A stretch of 7,816 bases of DNA from assembly GCA_903923915.1 (NCBI GenBank), contig CAIXZI010000447.1, positions 1 through 7,816 of the forward strand, written 5' to 3'. The notes beneath the pieces were generated by a model. That model did not search any database and was not told the DNA's origin. It was given only the letters and a program-made list of their open reading frames with translations. Shown here in pieces: positions 1-5,220 of the stretch. Position numbers and translations under genes: made by a program. This stretch comes from an uncultured Bacteroidota bacterium. Its GTDB lineage: Bacteria; Bacteroidota; Bacteroidia; B-17B0; Aurantibacillaceae. Each line of letters starts with the position of its first letter. Within the stretch, counting starts at the first letter, position 1.

Positions 1-1656
1 AATGACTTCGTAAATAGGATTACCTATATTTCCGTTAGTATAGGGGATATTTAAAAGCTGACAAATGGTTGATGCTATATCTGTAATGAAAATGGGGCGT
101 AAAGAATTGCCTTTTTTAATTCCGTTTCCATAAAACAATAAAGGCACATGTGTATCATAGCTAAACGATGTGCCATGCGTAGTACCTGTTATTTTATCAT
201 AATCCATAAAGCCAGGTTTAAACATAATTAAAACATCGCCACTTCGTTTATTATTAAACCCAAGTTGTACTAACGATTTAAACAAAACATCACTTTGTGT
301 TTGAAGCATTAGCTGTTCACCACACATTACATCACTAACTTCATCGATAGATAAAAGTGTATGCGCGCAAAATTTCTCAACAGAAAATTTATCCAATTTT
401 TTAGCAATGATGACTGAATCATTTAAGTAAACTTGTTGATTTGTAAATTTCATTACTAACGAATCAGCATATTCTTTAAACAGCTCTTGTTTTAATTTCT
501 TCTCTATTTTTTTTGCGTCAATAAAGCCTGCATTAATTTTTTCGGACTGCAAGTATGCAGGGTTTTCAGATGCTCCATGATCAGCCGTTAAAAACAAGGT
601 GTAATTTCCTTTACCAATTTTAGTGTCTAAATAAGTAAAAAATTGTTCCAAATCTTTATCTAAACGAATGTAAGTATCTTCTAACTCTATTGATTTTGGT
701 CCGAATGCATGCCCAACATAATCTGTTGAAGAAAAACTTACACATAACATATCGCAAATATTATCCGTGCCCATTCCCTCACCTTCTATAGTTGCTATGG
801 CTAATTCTTTAGTTAACGTATTTCCAAAAGGTGTAGCGCGAATAATATCAAAATTATTTTTTTCTAACTGTTTACTGTATTCATAAGGGAAAATAGGCTT
901 TTCTTTTTTGTTTGGAGATTTTTCATAAGTATTATCATCAGCTAAACTTTCGGTATAATTTTCTATTGACAATGAAGTATTCCAACCTTTTGTTAAATAT
1001 TGTGTAGCTAGTTTTTTAGCGTTAAAATCTTGTAACCATTTTGGTAAATCACTTCTGTAAAAAGAAGAAGTAATAAAACTGCCTGTGCTCCCATCAAACC
1101 AATAAGCAGCATCTGCGGCATGCCCGGCAGGAAGTATAGAGCTTCTGTCTTTTAAAGAAATACCAACAACCTTTGCTTTGTTATTTGATGCAATTTTAAT
1201 TTCATCTCCAATGGTGGTAGCATCCAAATTTTTTGGCGACATCAATCCTGCATCGCTACTGCTACCAACCGGAGTTACGTTTTTATCTTGCGTGCAATAA
1301 ATTTCTTTTTTTGTTTTTTTATCAAACCACTCATTAGCTGCAATGCCATGTATAGCGGGCGTTGTGCCAGTATAAATAGATGCGTGCCCCGGACCAGTAA
1401 AAGTTGGCACATAGTTATATTGCGCATTTTTACAAAGGAAACCTTCGTTCATTAAACGTTTAAAACCACCTTTACCATACTTTTCAGAGAAACGGTATAA
1501 ATAATCATAACGCATTTGATCTACGACAATACCAACTACCAATTTGGGTTGTGCTTGAGCAAAGCAGTTATGAGTTATAAATAATGAGTTATACGTGAGG
1601 AATATAAATAATGCCCACTTATAACTTACAACTCTTAATTTACAATTCTTTTCCAC
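1..1656 (-). CDS. PafA-like secreted alkaline phosphatase (3' end cut by window edge)
   Basis: This gene encodes a secreted alkaline phosphatase-superfamily enzyme that should hydrolyse phosphate monoesters in the periplasm. The frame is open for 552 codons to position 1; the last ones read GNPIYEVI, the usual end of the family, so only a few codons are missing. The start is GTG at 1654-1656: it directly follows the upstream gene's stop in the same frame, and no ATG precedes the conserved domain. Residues about 1-35 form a signal peptide with a Lys/Arg-containing start, a hydrophobic core and a likely cleavage near CFAQA. Every PafA active-site residue I know has a match here: zinc ligands D46, D312, H316, D359, H360 and H494, nucleophile T87 in PTFTGPGHAS, and phosphate-contacting N108, K169 and R171. 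The offset from published PafA numbering is a steady 7-8 residues. The K-x-R pair supports monoesterase rather than diesterase activity. Third gene of the cupin-FAH run. Confidence 0.9.
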   Translation of the reverse strand, partial: MEKNCKLRVVSYKWALFIFLTYNSLFITHNCFAQAQPKLVVGIVVDQMRYDYLYRFSEKYGKGGFKRLMNEGFLCKNAQYNYVPTFTGPGHASIYTGTTPAIHGIAANEWFDKKTKKEIYCTQDKNVTPVGSSSDAGLMSPKNLDATTIGDEIKIASNNKAKVVGISLKDRSSILPAGHAADAAYWFDGSTGSFITSSFYRSDLPKWLQDFNAKKLATQYLTKGWNTSLSIENYTESLADDNTYEKSPNKKEKPIFPYEYSKQLEKNNFDIIRATPFGNTLTKELAIATIEGEGMGTDNICDMLCVSFSSTDYVGHAFGPKSIELEDTYIRLDKDLEQFFTYLDTKIGKGNYTLFLTADHGASENPAYLQSEKINAGFIDAKKIEKKLKQELFKEYADSLVMKFTNQQVYLNDSVIIAKKLDKFSVEKFCAHTLLSIDEVSDVMCGEQLMLQTQSDVLFKSLVQLGFNNKRSGDVLIMFKPGFMDYDKITGTTHGTSFSYDTHVPLLFYGNGIKKGNSLRPIFITDIASTICQLLNIPYTNGNIGNPIYEVI

Positions 1657-2265
1657 TTACTTAACATTTAAATGAAACATTTTTTTTCCTTCAACAGAAG
1701 CCTCTAATACATCGCCGATATTAACAGCAGAAACGCCTTCAGGAGTTCCTGTAAAAATTAAATCGCCGGTTTTAAGAGTAACGAATTGCGACACGTAAGC
1801 AATTATTTTTTCGAACGAAAAAATTAAATCTTTTGTATTGCCTATTTGACGAGGCTTTCCATTAATGTTTAATTGAAAGGATATATTTTTCAAATCGGCA
1901 AAAGTTTCTTTAGGCACAAATTCTCCAATAGGAGCCGCATTATCAAAGGCTTTGGCTTTTTCCCAAGGTAAAGATTTCTCTTTACATTTTTGCTGGATAT
2001 CGCGTGCCGTAAAATCTATGCCAATGCCAATTTCATTATAATATGTAGAAGCAAATTCTTCGGCAATGTGTTTTCCGTTTTTAGAAATCTTTAAAACAAT
2101 TTCTACTTCGTGATGAAGGTCTTTTGTAAACTCAGGATAGTAAAAATCTTTATCTTTTAACAAAGCGGTTTCGGGCTTCATAAAAAAAACAGGTTCTGTA
2201 GGAACATCTGATTTCATTTCTTTAGCGTGTTCGGCGTAGTTACGCCCTATGCAAATTATTTTCAT
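1657..2265 (-). CDS. Fumarylacetoacetate hydrolase (FAH) family protein, FAHD1/acylpyruvase-like
   Basis: A 202-residue cytoplasmic enzyme of the short, single-domain FAH family. These enzymes use a divalent metal to hydrolyse or decarboxylate small acylpyruvates or oxaloacetate-like keto acids. It starts with IGRNYAEHAKEM, where H13 and E16 match the lid His-Glu dyad of FAHD1. The metal triad is E53 and E55 in HHEVEIVL and D84 in GIDFTARDIQ. K105 in AKAFDNAAPIG matches the active-site lysine, and the GDLIFTGTPEGV signature lies near the C-terminus. Length is normal for the family. The ATG lies 4 bases after the stop of the cupin gene, and its own TAA touches the GTG of the phosphatase, so the three genes are probably cotranscribed. 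The exact substrate cannot be read from sequence; acylpyruvate hydrolase or oxaloacetate decarboxylase are the usual options. Confidence 0.9.
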   Translation of the reverse strand: MKIICIGRNYAEHAKEMKSDVPTEPVFFMKPETALLKDKDFYYPEFTKDLHHEVEIVLKISKNGKHIAEEFASTYYNEIGIGIDFTARDIQQKCKEKSLPWEKAKAFDNAAPIGEFVPKETFADLKNISFQLNINGKPRQIGNTKDLIFSFEKIIAYVSQFVTLKTGDLIFTGTPEGVSAVNIGDVLEASVEGKKMFHLNVK

Positions 2266-2269
2266 TGCT

Positions 2270-2623
2270 CTATTTTTTTAGTTTTAAAAAATCTCCGTCG
2301 ATAATAAACAATTTAACTCCATTTACAGAACTTGTGCGATGTGAACTTAAATCATCAGACACCTCATAAGTCATTCCCTTTGAAAGTTTATGAACGCTTC
2401 CATCAGCTAATTCAGTATCCATTTCGCCTGCTATGCAATAAATAATATGTCCTTTTTCGCACCAATGGTCGGCTTTGTAGTTGGGCGAATATTCAACCAT
2501 TCGTATTCTTAAACCAGCAAATTGCTTGGTTTTCCAATAAGCCATACCAGTCTCGCCTGCATGTTCTATGACAGGAATGGTTTCCCAAGTGGTTAACTGA
2601 AATGGAATGTTATTCTGATTCAT
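2270..2623 (-). CDS. DHCW-motif cupin-fold protein
   Basis: A 117-residue, single-domain cupin with no signal peptide. It reads as a full-length member of the small DHCW-motif cupin group, which I recognise from the N-terminal IPFQLTTWETIP, then GLRIRMVEYSPNYKADHWC, a central GHIIYCIAGEM and a C-terminal half with YEVSDDLSSHRTSS and FIIDGDFL. H53, H59 and H95 are plausible metal ligands of the beta-barrel, and C55 belongs to the signature. No member's reaction is known to me, so I give no enzymatic function. It is the first gene of the run with the FAH hydrolase 4 bases downstream. That hints at a shared small-molecule substrate, but this is inference from order only. The start at 2621-2623 is the natural ATG; the A/T-rich leader has no Shine-Dalgarno motif. 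Confidence 0.85.
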   Translation of the reverse strand: MNQNNIPFQLTTWETIPVIEHAGETGMAYWKTKQFAGLRIRMVEYSPNYKADHWCEKGHIIYCIAGEMDTELADGSVHKLSKGMTYEVSDDLSSHRTSSVNGVKLFIIDGDFLKLKK

Positions 2624-2630
2624 TTTAATA

Positions 2631-2638
2631 CAAAGTAA
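2631..2638 (-). promoter_or_regulatory. Possible -7 promoter box of the cupin-FAH-phosphatase run
   Basis: Read on the minus strand this is TTACTTTG, a 7/8 match to the Bacteroidota primary-sigma -7 consensus TAnnTTTG (second base T instead of A). It sits 7 bases before the cupin ATG, so transcription would begin at or very near the start codon. I see no clear TTG-type -33 element at the usual spacing, so the call is weak. Confidence 0.3.
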
Positions 2639-2650
2639 AGGTTTTTTTAG

Positions 2651-2680
2651 CCACAGATAGCACAGATTAATACAGATAAT
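2651..2680. repeat. Short tandem-like repeat of the ACAGAT motif
   Basis: Three copies of (C/T)ACAGAT stand about 9-10 bases apart (2652-2658, 2661-2667, 2671-2677) in the gene-free stretch upstream of the cupin gene. The CACAGAT...CACAGATTAA pattern resembles a low-complexity intergenic repeat I have seen in many bacterial genomes. No function can be read from it. Confidence 0.6.
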
Positions 2681-2710
2681 TAAAGCTGATAGTTTTGTTT
2701 AATGTTGTAT

Positions 2711-2850
2711 TTGCGTTAGGGATGGTAACGGAAATCCTTTTGTTGCGTGAGATTGCCGCGCTTTGCTCGCAATGACAGACAGCAGCAAAAGATTGAAGAG
2801 AACAGCCCGACGGCGCACTTCGACAGGCTCAGTGTGACAGCGCGCCGGAA
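2711..2850. repeat. Composite palindromic intergenic repeat element
   Basis: This gene-free stretch is more GC-rich than its surroundings and is built of recognisable modules. TTGCGTTAGGGAT (2711-2723) is partly repeated as TTGCGTGAGAT (2743-2753). GGAT and ATCC (2720-2723 and 2734-2737) can pair. ATTGC (2752-2756) pairs with GCAAT (2769-2773) around a GC-rich loop. CGGCGC (2811-2816) pairs with GCGCCG (2842-2847), enclosing a CACT/AGTG stem and a TTCGACAGGCTCA core (2819-2831). That core recurs in the second intergenic element at 6824-6887. The element ends 7 bases from the ureohydrolase stop codon. It could act as a weak transcript-end structure, but no T-run follows on either strand. I read it as dispersed repeat DNA; the modules resemble repeats common in Bacteroidota, from memory only. 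Confidence 0.65.
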
Positions 2851-2854
2851 CGAC

Positions 2855-3916
2855 CTAATTTTGTTTTTCGGTAACTCCTTTAATAAAATCGCTAACTAAG
2901 TAAGAAATTAGTTTGCCGGTTTTGTAATCGGCTTTAATGTGAGAAAGCACGGGAGCACCTTCTGCAATATGTAAATAAGCAGGGTTTACTTTTTGTGCAC
3001 AACGGTAAATATACTGACGGGCTTGCAAAGGCGATATGCCACAAGAAGTACGTGCACTGCTGGGTACGTTGGTAATGGCATCTAAATCAAGTTCAACACC
3101 ACAATAACAAGAAGAACAAAACTCTATACAAGCATCAATAGCCTGCATAAAAGTTTCTTTTTCGCGAATAAAAATATCTTCGTAGGTTTTGTATAAAAGG
3201 AATTCGGGATTATTAGTAAACTTTTGTAAAATATTTGCTGCATTGTATTGTTCGTGCAAAGCTAAAACAGCATATTTATTTAAAATACCTTCTTCAAAAG
3301 CATAGCTAAAACTATTACCGCTGTGGCGACCTTCTAAAGCCCTAAAATCGGTATGCGCATCACAATTAATAGCATTAATACCTTTGGTACAAGTTATTTT
3401 TTCGCGACGTAATGCTTCGTTTACAGCTTTAATTATTGGATATGAATTGTTATGTCCACCACCAATTACAATGGGAATTTTATTGGCTGTAATAATCATC
3501 TCTACCGTTTCAACAACGCGTGCATCAATAAATTCAACCAATTTGCGTAAGCGCTCTATATCAAATTTATTTTTGATAGAAGTGTTTTCTGCCTGTAGCA
3601 TTAAATCATCAACATCAACCTCACCCAAAACAATTAGGTTTTCTGCGTTAAAAAAAGCATTGTCTTGGAGATTTAAAATATTTTCTACAGCTGGTTTCCA
3701 AGCTGTGCTTGCGCCCGGGCGACCATAATTAGCACGCACACCAATATCTTCGGGAATACCAAACAGTACAAACTTAGCTGTTGATTGTTGCAAAAAAGCC
3801 TGAACATCGTCAACATTTTTTACGCAGGCAATTTTATCGCCAATTTTGCACTCGCCGTACCTGCTACGCGTTAATGCCTTAATTTCTGTTTGGGTGTAAT
3901 ATTTAAAATGAAGCAT
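2855..3916 (-). CDS. Arginase/ureohydrolase family protein, formimidoylglutamase-like
   Basis: A 353-residue cytoplasmic binuclear-manganese ureohydrolase, which would cleave an amidine or guanidine C-N bond. All metal-binding motifs are intact: H155 in GGGHNNSYP, D186, H188 and D190 in NCDAHTDFR, and D277 and D279 in ELDLDAITN. The late LHIAEGAPV holds the acidic residue that sits near the substrate in arginases. The long N-terminal region and the LEGRHSGNSFSYA stretch after the metal site match Bacteroidota proteins usually annotated as formimidoylglutamase (HutG-like, histidine breakdown). No other hut gene is nearby, so arginase or agmatinase activity cannot be excluded and I give no symbol. 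A cysteine-rich patch (C263, C267, C270, C272) lies just before the last metal motif. The ATG is 2 bases after the pyrE stop, so the two are probably one transcript. Confidence 0.85.
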   Translation of the reverse strand: MLHFKYYTQTEIKALTRSRYGECKIGDKIACVKNVDDVQAFLQQSTAKFVLFGIPEDIGVRANYGRPGASTAWKPAVENILNLQDNAFFNAENLIVLGEVDVDDLMLQAENTSIKNKFDIERLRKLVEFIDARVVETVEMIITANKIPIVIGGGHNNSYPIIKAVNEALRREKITCTKGINAINCDAHTDFRALEGRHSGNSFSYAFEEGILNKYAVLALHEQYNAANILQKFTNNPEFLLYKTYEDIFIREKETFMQAIDACIEFCSSCYCGVELDLDAITNVPSSARTSCGISPLQARQYIYRCAQKVNPAYLHIAEGAPVLSHIKADYKTGKLISYLVSDFIKGVTEKQN

Positions 3917-3918
3917 TT

Positions 3919-4560
3919 TTAAACTGTCCAGTTCTCAGGATCTTCGCGCCATTTTTTTAAAGAATCAACATCACTTTCATTAATGTAATTTTCTTTAAGA
4001 GCCTGTTCGATAAGTGCATGATAATTACACAAAGAAACCGTTGTACATTTTGCTTTTTTGAAAGTTGTTTCGGCTACTTTAAAATCATATGTAAAAATAG
4101 AAACCAAGCCTTTAACCGTGCAACCTACTTCGCGCAAAGCATCAACAGCTTTAAGGCTACTGCCTCCGCTACTAATTAAATCTTCGATAACAACTACGCT
4201 TTGTCCTTTTTCAATATGCCCCTCAATTTGGTTAGTTAAGCCATGTTTTTTTGCATCGCTGCGTATATAAACAAAAGGCAATCCTAATTCTTGAGCCACC
4301 AACGCACCTTGCGCAACACCTCCGGTAGCCACACCTGCAATAACATCAGGCTTACCAAAATTTTCTATAATAGCTTCGCAAAATTGCTGACGAATGTATG
4401 TTCTGATAACAGGAAACGATAAGGTTAAGCGATTATCGCAGTAAATAGGCGACTTCCATCCGCTTACCCAAGTAAAGGGTTTTGCAGGCTGAAGTTTTAC
4501 GGCTTTGATTTGTAATAAATATTCGGCAATTTTAAGGGCTGAATCAGGGTGTGGAATCAT
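3919..4560 (-). CDS. pyrE: Orotate phosphoribosyltransferase
   Basis: A 213-residue cytoplasmic enzyme that joins orotate and PRPP to give orotidine 5'-monophosphate, the fifth step of de novo pyrimidine synthesis. FTWVSGWKSPIYCDNR (29-44) is the N-terminal orotate/PRPP-binding region. GVATGGVAQGALVA (76-89) is the phosphate-binding segment. R100, K104, K105 and H106 mark the mobile catalytic loop, and VVVIEDLISSGGSS (122-135) is the PRPP signature, with D127 conserved. I start it at ATG 4558-4560, which gives the family's usual MIPHPDSALKIAEYLL start. The frame stays open 43 codons further upstream to an ATG at 4689, but that stretch overlaps the divergent NUDIX gene and is not PyrE-like. 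The ureohydrolase follows 2 bases after the stop. Confidence 0.95.
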   Translation of the reverse strand: MIPHPDSALKIAEYLLQIKAVKLQPAKPFTWVSGWKSPIYCDNRLTLSFPVIRTYIRQQFCEAIIENFGKPDVIAGVATGGVAQGALVAQELGLPFVYIRSDAKKHGLTNQIEGHIEKGQSVVVIEDLISSGGSSLKAVDALREVGCTVKGLVSIFTYDFKVAETTFKKAKCTTVSLCNYHALIEQALKENYINESDVDSLKKWREDPENWTV

Positions 4561-4564
4561 GGCG

Positions 4565-4572
4565 CAAAAGTA
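4565..4572 (-). promoter_or_regulatory. Probable -7 promoter box of pyrE
   Basis: The minus strand reads TACTTTTG, an exact match to the Bacteroidota -7 consensus TAnnTTTG. It ends 4 bases before the pyrE ATG, so the mRNA would begin at or within a few bases of the start codon (leaderless or nearly so). The T-rich stretch upstream on this strand (4591-4600) has no clear TTG -33 element. It supports the shorter pyrE start and does not fit a start at 4689. Confidence 0.5.
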
Positions 4573-4602
4573 TAATTTGAATGCTTTATTTAAAAAAAAA
4601 TT

Positions 4603-5211
4603 ATGAACAAATCGACGATTATAGTGTATTTGAGTGATTTTAAACTTGTTTTCTATGACGAAACTGCTGCCAACCACTTTTCTGAGCAAAAAAAAACTGC
4701 GTTTAATGCCAAATTTTTAGCCGAAGAAGCTAAAACCATACAGGCAGATAAGCATATTTTTTGCGAAAATTTAGAGGCAAATTTTAAAGAATTTACTACA
4801 CAATTTATTTTTATTGAAGCTGCCGGCGGTTTAATTAAAAACGATAAAAACGAATATCTGTTTATTTACCGACATAATAAATGGGATTTACCTAAAGGAA
4901 AATTAGAAAAGAAAGAATTACCCGAACATGCTGCCGTGCGTGAATGCCAAGAAGAATGCGGCTTAAAAGACATTACATTATTAGATTTTTTAGTAAACAC
5001 CTATCATATTTATGAATTTAAAAAAGGTTGGGCTTTTAAAAAGACCTATTGGTATAACATGTTGTGTAACGAAACAAACTTAGTACCGCAGTTAGAAGAA
5101 AGCATAACAGAAGTTGGATGGAAAAGTAAAATGGAAATTCCATCTATGCTTAATAACACTTACTACAATATAATTGATGTGCTGGAAGAGGCTAATTTAC
5201 TGGATGTTTAA
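4603..5211 (+). CDS. NUDIX hydrolase with N-terminal extension
   Basis: A 202-residue cytoplasmic protein. The NUDIX domain starts around residue 68 with FIFIEAAGGLIKN. The Nudix box is complete at residues 99-121: G99, five residues, E105, seven residues, R113, E114, one residue, then E117-E118 and G120-L121. Such enzymes hydrolyse a nucleoside diphosphate linked to another group and need Mg2+ held by the box glutamates; the actual substrate cannot be predicted here. Residues 1-65 lie before the domain and show no motif I know, but similar-length NUDIX proteins beside pyrE are familiar to me in Bacteroidota. ATG at 4603 follows an A-rich run (AAAAAAAAATT) and no in-frame start lies just upstream. 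The gene diverges from pyrE across 42 bases and ends 3 bases from the stop of the convergent hydrolase gene. Confidence 0.9.
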   Translation: MNKSTIIVYLSDFKLVFYDETAANHFSEQKKTAFNAKFLAEEAKTIQADKHIFCENLEANFKEFTTQFIFIEAAGGLIKNDKNEYLFIYRHNKWDLPKGKLEKKELPEHAAVRECQEECGLKDITLLDFLVNTYHIYEFKKGWAFKKTYWYNMLCNETNLVPQLEESITEVGWKSKMEIPSMLNNTYYNIIDVLEEANLLDV

Positions 5212-5220
5212 CCATTAAAC
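5206..5220. other. Perfect palindrome spanning the two convergent stop codons
   Basis: GTTTAACCATTAAAC consists of 6-base arms around a 3-base centre. It contains the TAA of the NUDIX gene on the plus strand and the TAA of the lipase-like gene on the minus strand. The symmetry arises because both genes end in a GTT valine codon plus TAA. The stem is AT-rich and without a T-run, so it would be at best a very weak terminator. Confidence 0.5.

Noticed and set aside
2624..2854. A riboswitch, small RNA or CRISPR remnant in the gap upstream of the cupin gene
   Set aside because: The repeats are not evenly spaced with unique spacers, and I could not match a known aptamer core. Dispersed palindromic repeats explain the structure.
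3384..3728. A 114-codon open frame on the plus strand
   Set aside because: It lies wholly antisense inside the ureohydrolase gene, which has all its catalytic motifs. The translated product has no recognisable domain.
4058..4270. A 70-codon open frame on the plus strand
   Set aside because: It is antisense to the conserved part of pyrE, with no start signal or homology that I recognise.
4561..4689. A 43-residue N-terminal extension of PyrE starting at an ATG at 4689
   Set aside because: It overlaps the start of the divergent NUDIX gene, does not look like PyrE, and lies upstream of the likely -7 promoter box. The shorter start gives a family-typical protein.
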